Origin: Acanthosoma haemorrhoidale
Lineage: Eukaryota > Arthropoda > Insecta > Hemiptera > Acanthosomatidae
Assembly (NCBI GenBank): GCA_930367205.1
Contig: CAKNEZ010000011.1
Location: forward strand, 428,501 to 492,500
DNA: 64,000 bases
Reading direction: 5' to 3'
In this document: one piece after another, positions 30,906-43,439 of the stretch
Layout: the number at the start of each line of letters is the position of its first letter
How positions within the stretch are numbered: position 1 is the first letter of the stretch
The notes under the pieces: generated by a model
What the model was told of the DNA's origin: nothing
Seen by the model: only the letters and a program-made list of their open reading frames with translations
Databases searched by the model: none
Translations under genes and position numbers: made by a program

Positions 30906-32857
30906 GCCGGCTAACCCTTGACATCGCGAAATGCGTGCTAGGACAGCCCGAGGTTGGATACCTAGGGTACCATGTCTCACCCCAGGGCATCGTTCCATCA
31001 CCAGCTAAAGTACAGGTAATCTTAGATTACCCCCGACCTACTACGATACGAGACCTCAGACGTTTTCTCGGAATGGTCAACTTTTATCGCCGATGCTTAA
31101 CTAACGCAGCCGAGCACCAGAGCTTACTTAACGCCTACTTACAAGGCGCCAAGAAAAATGACCGTACCATCGTCAACTGGACCGAAGAAGCTGCTAGCGC
31201 TTTCGAGGAAACCCGCAGGACTCTGGCGAACGCCGCCTATCTCGCTCATCCATCAACAGACGGGCAGCTAATCCTAGCCACTGACGCCAGTGACACAGCT
31301 ATGGGTGCAGCACTACAACAGATGGAGGGCGGCGCGTTACGGCCTATTGGCTTCTTCAGCCGCGCTTTTAACACTGCTCAGTCAAAATACAGCACCTTCG
31401 ATAGAGAGCTATTAGCTATCTACGAAGCAGTCAAATATTTTCGACAGCTTCTCGAAGCGCGGGAAGTAATCATTTATACAGACCACAAACCGCTCACCCA
31501 CGCCATGGCCCAACAAAGTGACACTTCCTGCCCACGACGTATGCGATACCTAAATTACATAGCTCAATTCACGACAGAAATACGCTATTGTAAGGGTGAG
31601 GACAACGTCGTGGCGGATGCCCTCTCACGCATAGAAGCCATCTGTGTCCCGGAAAATTTTCAAAAATTACACACGGCTCAAGTAGAAGATCAAGAATTAA
31701 CAGTCTTCAGGGAACAGAACGCCACATGCAGGTTAGAGCCCGTTAACATCCCCGGCAGCGACATTTCTCTCATTTGCGAGACCTCACTGGGGGAGCCAAG
31801 GCCGTACTTGCCTTCGGGCTTTCGAAGATCCACCTTCGACCAACTGCACAGCCTAAGCCACCCAGGAGTAAGAGCAAGTCGGAAAATGATGAGCCAGAGG
31901 TTTTTTTGGCCGGGTATGAACGCTGACGTGGCTCGATGGGCACGATGTTGTATAGCATGCCAGACCTCTAAAGTACACCGCCACACCATAACCCCTCCAG
32001 GGCAATTCGCGGCCGCGGGGAGGTTCGAGCACGTGCACATCGACCTCGTAAGACCCCTACCAACTTCAGAAGGCAAGCGATACATCCTCACCATGATTGA
32101 CCGAGCCACGGGATGGCCTGAGGCAATTCCACTTGGCAACATGGAAGCTACCACCGTAGCCGACGCCTTCTTTAGTGGCTGGGTTGCCAGGTTCGGCACA
32201 CCTATTCGAATAACGACTGACCAAGGCCGTCAGTTTGAATCAGAGTTGTTCACGAGACTGACCCGCCTGCTGAGTGTCGAGAGAATTCGGACCACCGCCT
32301 ACCATCCACAGTCAAACGGCCGAATTGAACGATGTCACCGCTCGCTGAAAACCGCACTAACCGCCCATTCACAACACCGTCAGTGGACGCGAAGCCTACC
32401 AGCAGTCCTGCTCGGCCTACGAAGTGTAATCAAAGAGGACCTAGGGTGCAGTGTCGCCGAGCGAACATACAAAAAACCCTTACGCCTTCCCGGAGAATAC
32501 TTTACACCAACACAAGTAGATCTTGACGTTCGACGCAACATCACTCAACACCGGGAAGACACGAAGAAGACGTTCATTAGCAAAGACCTCAACACCTGCA
32601 CACACGTCTTCGTTCGACAAGAACACCGGCGTAGCCTCGAACCGGCTTATACTGGTCCGCACCCAGTAGTCAGCAGGAATAATAAAACCATAGTCATAAT
32701 GGCAGATAATAAGGAGACTCGCATTTCCCTAGACCGTGTCAAGCCAGCTTATTTGCTAAACACCACCGAAAGTTTACCTACACCGGGTGAACCAGAGGAA
32801 TTAGGAAACACTCCACCACCATACCTCTGCACGAGAAGTTCGGTAGCGCGACGGTAA
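30906..32857 (+). pseudogene. Second Ty3/gypsy pol: RT thumb, RNase H, integrase (5'-truncated)
   Basis: Open for 650 codons without a break. It starts in the RT thumb ('GYLGYHVSPQGIVPSPAKV', 'LRRFLGMVNFYRRC'), then RNase H (LATDASDTAMG, FDRELLAIYEAV, IYTDHKPL, VVADALSR), integrase zinc motif (HSLSHPG ... CCIACQ) and core (HIDLV, TTDQGRQFES, SNGRIERCHRS). Higher GC than its surroundings and codon usage unlike the Mag-like elements mark a different family, resembling the CsRn1 group. RT palm, protease and Gag are missing. The computed frame extends upstream to 30794 through 37 codons of the exon-like sequence, giving a 687-codon chimera. Confidence 0.9.
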
Positions 32858-33060
32858 ATATAAAATAGACATTACTGATAAAATATAAGTTATTTTTTTT
32901 TTTTTTTAGTTGTTTCGAAATATACGCTATAATATTTTATATATTATATTAGGACCTAAGTTACCACTTGTTACTATAAGTCATTTTATATATTTTTTTT
33001 GTTTTTTCTCGTTCGTAAATGTTAATAGCGATCAATAGACCACAACAATTGTAAAATAAT
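32858..33060 (+). other. 3' region of the second gypsy element, interrupted
   Basis: AT-rich sequence after the pol stop; the LOA-type LINE is inserted at about 33061. The continuation is taken up after 38457. Confidence 0.5.
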
Positions 33061-33092
<32 letters not shown>

Positions 33093-33153
33093 TTCCGGCA
33101 TTTGTGCACCGCGGCCTCAGTGAGACCTATTGTGCGCCGTCCATATCCCTGTC

Positions 33154-36100
33154 CTATATATGTGACAGGCCCACGGCCTTTGCAAATCTGAGGATACTGA
33201 GTGGATCGATCAGTTCACATAGTTTGGGGTCTACAATGCGATCACTACCAAAGTGAAGGTATCGCCTTCTAGCTAGGTTATCACAGTCACATATTATATG
33301 ACGTGACGTTTCTCCCTCTTTCTTGCAGAATCTGCAGATTGGTGATTCCACTATCCCCAAATTAAAGAGGTGCTTGTTTAACCGACAGTGACCTGTATAG
33401 AGTCCTGTCACACTTTTGAGTGTCCACCTGTCCATTGATAGAAGTACTGAGCTTCTTTTCTTACAGGGTCCATCAAGAAACAGTTTCGAGTGTTCCTGTT
33501 TCTTAGTTTCTCTCCAAGAGAGTCTTGCCCTGTCCTCTAAAGCTAATTTTATACGCCTTTTTGCGTAGCTGAGGCTGATACCACATATGGGTTCAGGTGC
33601 AAGAGGTGTCTGTTCTGAGCCCACCCTTGCAAGGCCATCTGCCTTTTCATTGCCTGTGATGCCTGTGTGTCCTGGCACCCAGTCGATTCTAACCTTATTG
33701 GCTAGCGAGAGTGTGTTTAGGTTGTTTTTACACTCCTCAACCAAATAAGATCTGGTCGTATAGCTTCTCAGGGCGCCAATGGCTGCCTGGCTATCCGTGA
33801 AAATTGTGATCAGTCTGTTTCTTACACCCTCCCCAATTAAGGTTTGGGTGCAGACATTGATCGCCATCACTTCGGCCTGAAAGACCGAGGTGTGTCTACC
33901 TAAAGGAATAGAGATCCCAGATTCTGGTTTATCTTTCCTCCATATGCCGGCCCCTGATCCGTTTTCTGTTAGTGAGCCGTCTGTATAACAATTAATCCCA
34001 TTACACAGTTTATGTGGTTTGGTCTTTGTGTTTACCGCACAGTATAAGACGTCTGTGTGTTTCTTAACTTGTAGGTCAGAGTGCATTGACAGCACCTCGT
34101 CCTCATCAATTCTTCTGAACAAGTTCCCATGCCCCATGTGAGTCATGACTTTGGATCTTGTTCCTGATTTCGCAAGTCTGTAAGCCACGTTCAAGGCTTG
34201 CGCTTCTACTTCTATGTGCAGTGGATTCAAGTTCAATAAGACTTCCATTGCAGCAGTAGGAGTTGTACTCATGGCACCAGTAATCATGAGACATGGAAGC
34301 CTCTGTAGTTTGCCAAGCAAAGTTCTATTTTTACCAATGCTACCTCTGTGCCACCACACCATAGAGGCATAGAGCACCATTGGTCTCACTGCTGCGGTAT
34401 ATAGCCAGAATAACATTCTGGGTTGTAGTCCCCAGGTCCTACCCACAGCCCTTTTACATGCATAAAGGCATCGAAGTGCCTTCGTAGTAGTATTCCTGAT
34501 GTGTTTAGACCAGTCCAATTTACTATCCAGAGTAACCCCTAGATGCTTTACCTCACTACAAAAGCTTACCTGTGTCCCCCTTATATAGGGTGGTCTAACT
34601 ATAGCATTTCTTTTGTTAGTGAAGATACAGAGATTTATCTTCTGGGGATTGATTCCTAAACCATTCTTTTCACACCAATCTCTCAAAAGATCCATCGATG
34701 CGGAAAGCAACTCAGAAATGGTTTCTGAGAACTTGCCCCCTATGAGCACAGCAATGTCATCAGCATATCCCTGTGCGTAGAACCCTGCAGAGTTTAGGTT
34801 TGTTAACAATGAGTCAACGACCAAACACCACAGTAATGGAGATAACACCCCTCCCTGTGGACATCCTCCCACTGGCTTCATCCACAGTTTGGTTTGTCCC
34901 AATTGTGATTGTAGAATCCTATTCTCTAGCATGGTGTTTATCCAGCTAGAGGTTAAGGAACTAATCCCCTTTCTTTCTAAGGCCGATGCCATAGTGTTAT
35001 AGGGTGTGCGATCAAAGGCACCTTCTATATCAACAAAGATGCCTACCATTATTTCTTTATGATCTAGGGATCTCTCAATCCTGGAAACCAGGTGGTGGAG
35101 AGCAATTTCACAGGATTTTCCTGCCTGGTATGCGAATTGGGCGCTATGGAGCGGTCGTTCTACCAGTATTCCATCCCTAATATGTCTGTCTATGACCTTT
35201 TCCAAGGTCTTCATTAAAAATGAAGTCAGACATATTGGTCTGTAAGACTTGGGTTCGTCATAGGACTCTTTCCCAGGTTTTGGTATGTAACACACTTTTG
35301 CCATCCTCCAGCTTACTGGAATATAGCTCAGTGCCAAGCTTCCCCTTAACAAGGTAAGTATAAGGGGCCTAATTACTGGTAGGCCTTTTTGTAGCAAGGC
35401 TGGGAATATCCCATCAATACCAGGTGATTTGAAGGGAGCAAAAGAATTAATTGCCCACTCCACCCTTGCAGAATTGATAATTTTATTTGCTTCTGCCCAG
35501 TTACCCTTGCAACTAGTGTGTTCACAGTTGGTAGGGTCATTATTAATCGTATCCATCAGTCCGCAGCCAGGAAAATGCGCGCGCGCCAGGGCACCGAGGG
35601 TTCCCTCCTCAGAATCCGAATAGCCCCCTCCCACCCTGACGGAGCCCAATGCTCCCCTGTCAGACTGCTTAGATAAGATCCTATTTACTCTAAACATGGA
35701 AGTTGTATCGTTTATTTCGCTACAAAATTTCTTCCACGCCCTTCTTTTAGCCTTTCTGACTTCTTTGTTATAATCAGTGAGTGCACGTTTATAAGTGTCC
35801 CATCTGCCTGATCTTTTGGCCGCGTTAAAGAGTTTACGTGTAAGAGCTCTTAACTTGCCAAGTTCATTGTTCCACCAGGGACAGTTCCTGTTGGATCTAA
35901 CATTACATACAGTGTTATTACCAGTGTATGACTTAATTATTGCCTCAGTCAATGTTGAGTTTAAATGTTCCAAATGCCAGTTGCTACTCACCACTCTAGG
36001 ACAGCATTTGACCTCCTCCTCAAGCTGTGTATAGTAGGTTTCCCAGTTTGTAAGTTTGGGATTCCTATACACGGCTTCGGACGTGATGTTACCACTTAGA

Positions 36101-36753
36101 TCAGATCTAATGTATCTATGATCTGAGCATGACTCTTCTTCAGTCACATGCCAGCCTTTAACCCTTAGGCCTATAGTGCGTGTGCTAATGGTTATGTCAA
36201 TGACCTCAGATCTGATTCTATTGTTAAAAGTGGCAATATTGCCTCTGTTTAGAATGTCTAGGTCATTACTAGTTATGTACTCTACTAAACACTCACCTCT
36301 CTGGTTGTTGTTCTTGCTCCCCCAGAGCTGATGGTGAGCGTTCGCGTCAAGCGATGCTATAAGCTCGCCCCTTAAGCCAGTCCCTTCCGTTAGCTTACTA
36401 AGTGCCTCGGTTGGGACTCCTTCTTCATATGGGAGGTAGACCGATGCAATCGTCAACCTCCCACCTTGATTTCCCTCGTTGAGGGCCATTTGAGCTGCTG
36501 CTAAGTCTCTAGAACAATATTGCCATAGAGGCAGCATTTTAAGACTACTCTTATGCAGGATACAGGCTCTGGCACGCGCGGGTACAGAAATAATCTCATA
36601 CCCACGCATCGCCAGCCCCCCCCATCCTGCCCTTATACAGGTAAGGTTCTTGTATTAGAATAATATCAATATCCTTACCTCTCACATACTGCTGCAGAAC
36701 ACCACATGCTGCAATACAGTGGTGCAGATTAATTTGCAGCAGCCTCACCACCA
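33154..36753 (-). CDS. LINE ORF2: endonuclease, reverse transcriptase, RNase H
   Basis: 1151 codons open from 36609. A further 45 codons lie upstream, starting at ATG 36751-36753 (two bases after the ORF1 stop), in a frame that differs by one base in the C-run at about 36614-36622. APE-type endonuclease motifs: 'DANAHHQLWG' (about residue 88) and 'SDHRYI' (about 165). RT: 'FVDIEGAFD' (about 526), 'QGGVLSPLLW', 'YADDIAVL' (about 614). RNase H: 'YTDGS' (about 875), 'TDSQAAIG', 'GNEKADGLAR' (about 986). A C-terminal zinc motif CRFC...H..C (about 1091) follows. ORF2 nicks DNA and copies the element RNA at the nick. Only the C-run change breaks it. Confidence 0.9.
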
Positions 36754-36756
36754 TGA

Positions 36757-38022
36757 TCAGTGCCCGCCGGCCCCCGGAGGGCCACCCCGAGGCGGACGCC
36801 GGGAGACAGCGCCAAACCCAGGCCCCCCCACCACAGAGGGCCCAGACCCAGCGCGCCCCCGAGCCCCCGACACGGGGCCACCCCCCGCAGCCGCCATATT
36901 CATCGCCTTGGGGCCATCCTTTGGAGTTGGCAAATTCGTCGTAGCGATCCCCTTCGACTCCTCCACCTCGGGATCGCTCCTTGCCTCCTCCACCTTATCA
37001 GCCGCCTTTCTCTCCTGTACTACTTTTTGCGGCTTCTTCTTATCCAATACCCTGAGAGCGACCTTAGTGAACCCATAGTTCAGCTTAAGCTTCCGCTTCT
37101 CAAGGTATTCCATGCTATTCTCTGGGGCAGACAGGATCGCAAAGAAGCCATGCTTCTCCACCTTGGTGCCCAGGAGTCTCCATAATCCGATATCAGGTAC
37201 CCTAGAGTTTTGGGTCCTGATCCTCTTCATGAAATGTCCTTCCAGAGGCATTTCTCCTGTAATGAAGGTTCCTACCTTCACGGTTTTATGAAGCTCCTCC
37301 ACCTTTCCTACGCGGAGCTCCAGATCCCCACTCATGTTAAAATTGGGTACTATAATCGACAACCAGTTCTTGGTCTCCTGGTTGTCGCAGATTATGACAC
37401 AAGCTCCCACATGTGGGTAAATTCCGCTGAATTCAGCCTGTGTCCCTTTCTCTTCTTCCAGCTGATCGACAAATTTCATCAGCTGTCCCTTCATTTCCTC
37501 ACAATGCTCCTTCGTCAGCTGAGTGGACGGATATCCACTAGGGATAATCGCCACCCTGCTTCCTCCGGCAGCAATCGCGTAGGATGCAATGCTAGCATCC
37601 CCACCCCTATGCCTCTTTGCCATAGGCGCAGAGGTACCAGGTGAGGACCTGATCCTTTTCTCTGGAGCGCACCCAGACCCTGCCGTATTCCCGGACCCCG
37701 AAGGTCCTGGAAGTCCGGCCGGATCCTCAGGTGGCCCTCCAGCCAACATTGCCCTCCTCCACTTCTTCCTCTGGGCTCCAGAGAACTTGTGCTTGGAGGT
37801 CTCGCCTACATCCTTGGATGCAGCGTCCCTACCAGGCGCCAAGCTCTCTTGCTCCATTACCAATTCGCTTACCTCCTCTACAAGCGTCGCAAGCGAGCTC
37901 ATAGAGGCTTCGTCGTCCACTACCTCAGCGCCAAGGTCCATTGAAGGCCCCTGGGCTGAGTCCTCTCCGATGATCATGCTGACCAGCTCCTCCATGTCTT
38001 CATTATTATTCTTGTTGCTCAT
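36757..38022 (-). CDS. LINE ORF1: nucleic-acid-binding Gag-like protein
   Basis: 421 codons, ATG start. Order: acidic N-terminus, P/G-rich linker, basic 'KRHRGGD' stretch (about 135), a folded middle (about 145-310, 'VAIIPSGYP', 'VGACVIICDNQE', 'IGLWRLLGTKV') resembling the DUF4780 domain found in LOA-type ORF1s, and a disordered K/E- then G/P-rich tail. Such proteins package LINE RNA. The stop is TGA at 36757-36759, followed after two bases by the ORF2 ATG (TGATCATG), suggesting reinitiation or termination-coupled translation of ORF2. Confidence 0.8.
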   Translation of the reverse strand: MSNKNNNEDMEELVSMIIGEDSAQGPSMDLGAEVVDDEASMSSLATLVEEVSELVMEQESLAPGRDAASKDVGETSKHKFSGAQRKKWRRAMLAGGPPEDPAGLPGPSGSGNTAGSGCAPEKRIRSSPGTSAPMAKRHRGGDASIASYAIAAGGSRVAIIPSGYPSTQLTKEHCEEMKGQLMKFVDQLEEEKGTQAEFSGIYPHVGACVIICDNQETKNWLSIIVPNFNMSGDLELRVGKVEELHKTVKVGTFITGEMPLEGHFMKRIRTQNSRVPDIGLWRLLGTKVEKHGFFAILSAPENSMEYLEKRKLKLNYGFTKVALRVLDKKKPQKVVQERKAADKVEEARSDPEVEESKGIATTNLPTPKDGPKAMNMAAAGGGPVSGARGRAGSGPSVVGGPGFGAVSRRPPRGGPPGAGGH

Positions 38023-38447
38023 ATTCTGTTCCCACGAGAGCGGGGGAAGTTACTCTGCAGGTACTGCCCCCTCTCTCTGCAGAGGGCATTTAATACAATG
38101 GGGTGCGCCTGGTGCCCCAAGGGGGTCGATTAAAGACAGTGAATTTTTATACACCCCCTGCCATTCAGCCACAGCTCGAGCTCCTCTACACTTGGCTTGG
38201 GTGTTAAGGAGATCTCCACCTGGATTTCATGGGGAGATCCCACCTCTGTCGTCCGCGAGTCCATCGGACTCCCCAGGGGGTACCACGTGGAGGTGACAGT
38301 AGGCGTTGGTAGGGATAGGTCAGACTGGGAGTTCACAAGCAGTGAGTAGGGCACTATTGCTTGATTCCTCCGCTAAGAGTAAAGGAGACCCCCGCACCTG
38401 TCTCCCTCTCTAGTCTTTCCATTACCCTACCCATTTACCCCCCTGTT
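38023..38447 (-). other. LINE 5' UTR with a short upstream ORF
   Basis: GC-rich region 5' of ORF1, with a 74-codon ORF at 38130-38354 on the minus strand that has no domain I recognise. By position it should hold the internal promoter. Confidence 0.45.
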
Positions 38448-38456
38448 AAATAATGT

Positions 38457-38788
38457 TAGTCAAACGTGTATGTAAATATGTATATCTTAATACTTGTGAC
38501 TGTTTGTAGTGGTTACATTTTAATTATTTAACTGGGTCTGTTATCAAGTACAATGTTGATTCTTTTATTCCCATTCAGGTAAAAGATAATATTTTTTTAA
38601 GGAAAGAGCTATTTAATTGTTTATTTGTAATAATTGTTCTACAAATAATGTCCAATGTACACAAAAGTGTAAGCGTTTAAGAAAAAATTGATAGACATAT
38701 GTTTGTATTATGTACGTTTTTATTATGCAATGTAATTCAATATATGAAAACTGTCAAACTTGTATAGGGCAATTTGGGGGAGCCCTGT
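38457..38788 (+). other. Continuation of the second gypsy 3' region with polypurine tract
   Basis: AT-rich and without genes. It ends in GGGCAATTTGGGGGAGCCC, whose purine run is a possible polypurine tract just before TGTGGCGATTC. Confidence 0.45.
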
Positions 38789-39335
38789 GGCGATTCTTAG
38801 TATATAAAGTGAAATCACCCTATACGTTATTGCAGATATATTATAGACAAAGGTAAATAACATGAACAAAAGTAAATTATTATAAATCTATTAGCAATAA
38901 AGAAAAGCAGAAGCAAGTAACATGAGACGGGACAACAACTGTCAGTCATAAATTAGAGAGACCCTTACAGCCCAGGCCTGCGGGACCCTTGTCACATGTA
39001 AACCACAGCCTAAGTGGTCCTGTCAGCAGTCTGACAGATTACTGAGAATCGGCATGCTCCTTACCACATGTTAGGATCTCGCAGGCCCTAAGGAACCTTT
39101 TTGTTCAGCCCTCCGAGGAGGCGTGGGCCATATTTAACGGAGGAGGCTAGCCCCAGACAGTCAGTCTTTTCGCGCCGTTCCTCCGTGATACTTGCTTCTG
39201 TTCAAACTCTGAAACTTTGACTTATTCTTTATGAATCCTCTGTACCCCTTGAACATAGTGCATTGTCGGGGCACATACCTATCAGAAATGGAGTCAGATG
39301 TTAACGCCGACCTGGAACGATTGTCCAGGTCACAA
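38789..39335 (+). repeat. Candidate 3' LTR of the second gypsy element
   Basis: Starts TGTGGCGATTC after the purine run and ends near 39335 after ATGGAGTCAGATGTTAACGC and a hairpin (ACCTGG...CCAGGT). The last 140 bp match 22930-23073. Position and strand fit the 3' LTR of the pol at 30906-32857 with the LOA LINE in between. The exact end is not certain. Confidence 0.5.
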
Positions 39336-39640
39336 ACTTGAACAATTCGCACTTGTCACCAGGGCTAGAGAGCTTGGGCACTCCCCTAGTGACATTTCCC
39401 GACACGGTTTTTGACGTCAGTCGTGTTGATGTCATTGAAAATGATTCTAGTTCCTTTCTTTTTATTTCATATTTGATTTTAGTCTCTTCGTCTCCAATTT
39501 CTCTCGCCATTATCTTGAGGCTATATCGTCTAAAATGAAAACAATCCATAACTAACTCAGCTTTTTACGAAACCTCAGTTTTCCATTTCTCATGAAAAAA
39601 AAAAAATAAAAATCAATACAAACATAATTTTTTTTATTAT
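39336..39640. other. Intergenic, no gene recognised
   Basis: Short ORFs on both strands show no domain. It includes TGACGTCA-like sites (39412-39420). Confidence 0.35.
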
Positions 39641-40035
39641 TAATAATTCTTTATTGTGCTAAAATTACAATGTGCCTTATAAGGCAATAAGTAATTGAGA
39701 TAAATGTTCTCATTCTTTTAGGCTGACCAAGAGCGCGAGAGGACATGATTGGAGAAACTGGCCATTGCCAGGACTCCCACTGTCACACATTTATAGCAGG
39801 TCACGAGGCCACAGCCGTTTCAGTCCGTGAGGAGGATTATAGGGATGAGTGCAGTGCAATGACTGTGCTAGGGGATTAGGGTGGTTGGATAGGTTACTAT
39901 GGATTTTCATGAACTTGGAAGAGATGGAGTTCAAGAATGTAGTGTATATTAAGATCGTTATGAAGGGTTTTGTTGCTGACGTAATAAGGGGCATTGTTCT
40001 CAGGACTTTTGATTGAAAGGATTGGATCAAATATA
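39641..40035 (-). mobile_element. 5'-truncated jockey-like LINE, copy C
   Basis: Minus-strand frame with 'IQSFQSKVLRT' and 'SNHPNPLAQSL', the C-terminal signature of jockey-clade pol. The 3' tail ends in AATAAAG as in the other copies. An internal stretch is deleted relative to copies B and E near 39720. Confidence 0.8.
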
Positions 40036-41994
40036 GTTTAAAATAATTTAAATTCACCAATACAAGTCAGAAATGAAATTCCGTCTGAAATAAAAGGAGA
40101 GGGGTTCAATTGAAATAAGAATTTCTCACTTTGAGAATATTGGGACCCAGTGGCGGCCGCGAGATGGTTGGATTACCGAGGCCCTGTTGTAGGTTATATA
40201 ATCATCTATTCAGATAATGAGGGGAATTATGAGGTCCAAGATACACACTAAAATTTGTGTACATACGAACGATTAGTCATTTCAATAAGGAGACACGTTA
40301 ATTTTTATTTTGATTCTAACGTGCTCCGCTGAATCAGATCATCGTAAATACATTCCATTCTAGTCACGATGATCCGGGTGATACTTTTGCAAAGACATGG
40401 AATGAGCTAGACTAGAGATTTATTTTATTGGTTCGTAAGTAACTTTTTTAACGGTTATTTGCGAATTAGAAAATATGTTTCCAGGACTTTATGATGTCCA
40501 GTCAGCCATACTTGCGTTATACATAACCCCTTATAAGACATCATGTTATAAACTAAGATGTGGGCTGAGAATATGATTTCTCCAAGGTATTCTGGTCGTT
40601 GAGCGCCTGACTATATTTAGCATTTATATTGAATATTAATAACAAATAAATAATAAATTAATGAAAGTTCATACATTGCGTATAAAATAAAGACAAAGAA
40701 AGCTTCAAGCTGTCCCTTCCAGGAATATTTGCGACTATGTACAATTACAATTTAAAGCAATTAGTAAGGAAAAAATGTCTTAAAACTTATCCATACTACA
40801 ACATAATACTAAAATGGAAGACAATGTGTACAAAACTATACATAAACCAAAAACTAGAGTCAATAATAATACAAAATAATGACAAATGAAATGGTATTCG
40901 GAAAGAAAATATTACAATTAGACACATCTGTAGCCCAAAGTCACGTTGTACCAATGTTGCAGCTCTAAAATATTATAAATTGACTATGCTTAAGTGTTTA
41001 CAGGGATGGTAAAGCATCTGGCCAGAGATCAGGAGGCATCACCGTGGATGTGTGAAACCAGGGGTAAGACAATCAATGAGTGGTACAAAATTGTAACGAG
41101 ATAAACATCAAATATTGTAGATAATTAAAACTTAATTAAATAAAGATAATTAAATCGTCAATAAAAAACAAGTAAATAAATTTTTATAGATCCTACATTC
41201 ATACTACAAATAAATGAGAAAAAAAAAAGCTAGTTCCACAAGCTATCTAGGCATCAACACATTTATATTAATAGGGAACAGGTGTTCTATAATAAATATA
41301 TATATATATATATATATATGTTCCAGCTGTCATTATTAATGTACTTTACATTAGGACCATTAGTCGAACACATTAAAACACACTATAATCTGTGCACAGA
41401 GTGAAAATATAATAATTTACTATAATAGCTGTTGTGAAATGGCCTGAAGCCAGGTTAATAATATCTATATATTTGTATGTTTTAACTCAAAACTAATAAC
41501 TCAAAATATGTCCAGTATATGTTACTTTTACTGTTATGGTGTGCATAGCATTATTTTGTTTATGCATAATTTATCATACACGTACATTAAGAAAATAAAT
41601 GTACATTTTCACTATCACCGAATTTACTGCAAATGGTTCTCGAATCCCTGTGAGCTGATTATATTTTGTCATAAAATGCCTCCTACTACTGCCTCAGTGA
41701 AGGACGAAATGTAACGTGTGGCAACAAATCTTTGTTTGATAATATACTTACTCATTCTCTTAAACAATCATCAATCAAACAATGAGGTATAATTATATTT
41801 TAATCTTGAATAATACAGTAGGTCGTTACTGATTTTTTGATTGCGGATTTTACAACGAAACAAATGAGATAAGGTTTTTATTTAATTATAAAATCATGAA
41901 TTAGAATCACTTAGGTCTTATGTGGTAAGATGCAAAGTGGTCACGCCATCAACATCGAATTATCAATAATAGCCAAGTTAAATTCTCTAATTCA
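40036..41994. other. Intergenic; (TA)n microsatellite at 41296-41319
   Basis: AT-rich DNA with no coding features. The TA repeat has about 12 units. Confidence 0.5.
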
Positions 41995-42400
41995 TTGAAG
42001 ACCATGATCCCCAAGCACAGTCATTGCACTGCACCACTCATCCCTATAATCCTCCTCGGAGACTAAAGTGGCAGTGGCCTCGTGACCTGCTATAAATGCG
42101 TCACAGTGGGAGTCCTGGCAATGGCCAGTTTCTCCAATCATGTCCTGAGCGCATGTGGCTCTCTCGCTCTTACGAGACTCCACTGGCGGCTGACGGAGGA
42201 GCGTGGGGGAATTACCAAGACTCCGCTTCCTCTTTCGCATGCGAGGGAGGTGACAACCATATGGATTTGGGAGGTCTCTGGGCATTTGTAAATAATGTAT
42301 GAATGAAAATTGTAAATATGACATGAATGACAACATTTATCACAATTACTTATTGCCCGATGAGGCAGATTGTAATTTTATCCTAATAAAGTTGTTTTTA
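41995..42400 (+). mobile_element. 5'-truncated jockey-like LINE, copy D (plus strand)
   Basis: The only plus-strand copy. It shares the block around 42040-42260 with copies B, E and F in inverted orientation and ends with the common tail ATTGTAATTTTATCCTAATA AAG (about 42375-42397). Confidence 0.8.
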
Positions 42401-43439
42401 TTAGTACATTGGAAAAAGTATCCTAAACATTTTGTCATCAACAAAGATACATAAATCTAGACTTACTGCAGGTTTTTAATTTATAATTACCTTCTTACCT
42501 ATGTACTCTTAAAAACGTTGGATACTCATTTCTATTTACACCTGAAATAAACTCACTTTTCACCTATGGATACACGTATTCGAGTATTTTAAGTCGTAAA
42601 GCAATTGCACCAACAGCTACACTATCAAACAACTGCTGAATATATTAATTACTTATTTTTGTACCAATTTTAATTTCCAAAAGGATTAATAATATTTTCC
42701 CTCCTTTTTTTTCTTCTAAAATTTGAAAAACTTAGTTATAATTTGTCCAATTATTATTTCCATTTTGTTCAATCAGTAATCATTCAATGGTCATCAAGTC
42801 TGTACATGTTCTTAAGTCATCCCTTTTGGAATGATTATTACTGTGATCATGTCTCTAGTCATTCTTATCAACCGACTATTTACTAAAAGGATATGTTATG
42901 TCTTCAGAGGCAGATCGAGCCATAATTAAGGCTTTATCTGTGAAACAGTACGTACACGGATGAGATCAGCTGTTAAATGCCCACAGTCGGTCTGTCCACT
43001 AAGACACAACGTGCGTCTATTTCTGTACACGTCCTTAATTCACCGATTCTCTCTGGGGAACTTACTATTCACTGTTTATATTTGTATTATCATCTTATCA
43101 TGGAGAGTGGACATTTTATCTGGAAACTGGGGAATTCCCTTGGAAATTCCCCGAAGATAAGGTATGGGGCCCTCGTCTGGATATGAAAAGGTGAGGAATG
43201 AGAAAAGACTGGCAAAGATCTATGCCAAGAAGCCCTCAGTAACAATTAGCAGTGACTAATTTCAACTGTTCACTTAGGATATAACAGTAATTCAACCTAG
43301 ATCTTCAAGTGGAATTATAGGATTTCCATATATTATGTGTTAATATTGTTTGTTAAGTGATCAGTTTCGGTCTAGGGAAGAATAGTAGCAGCAACAGATT
43401 AAAGTATTTGCAACTAATTCATTTTGTTATTAATACCTC
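42401..43439. other. Intergenic, no gene recognised
   Basis: AT-rich. ORFs of 66-69 codons at 42960-43186 have no domain features. Confidence 0.45.

Larger units (their letters stand above)
33061..38447 (-). mobile_element. Nearly complete LOA/R1-type LINE
   Basis: About 5.4 kb on the minus strand: 5' UTR, ORF1, ORF2 with endonuclease, RT, RNase H and zinc motif, then a 3' end with a poly(A) tail (30 T on the plus strand, 33062-33092). Flanks share AAATAATGTT on both sides (33054-33063, 38448-38457), a likely target-site duplication. It is inserted 3' of the gypsy pol at 30906-32857. Confidence 0.85.

Noticed and set aside
31690..32199. 169-codon minus-strand ORF
   Set aside because: Antisense to the gypsy integrase, which has a clear zinc motif and catalytic residues.
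37589..38296. 235-codon plus-strand ORF over the LINE ORF1 region
   Set aside because: Antisense shadow of LINE ORF1, whose minus-strand frame carries the recognisable domain.
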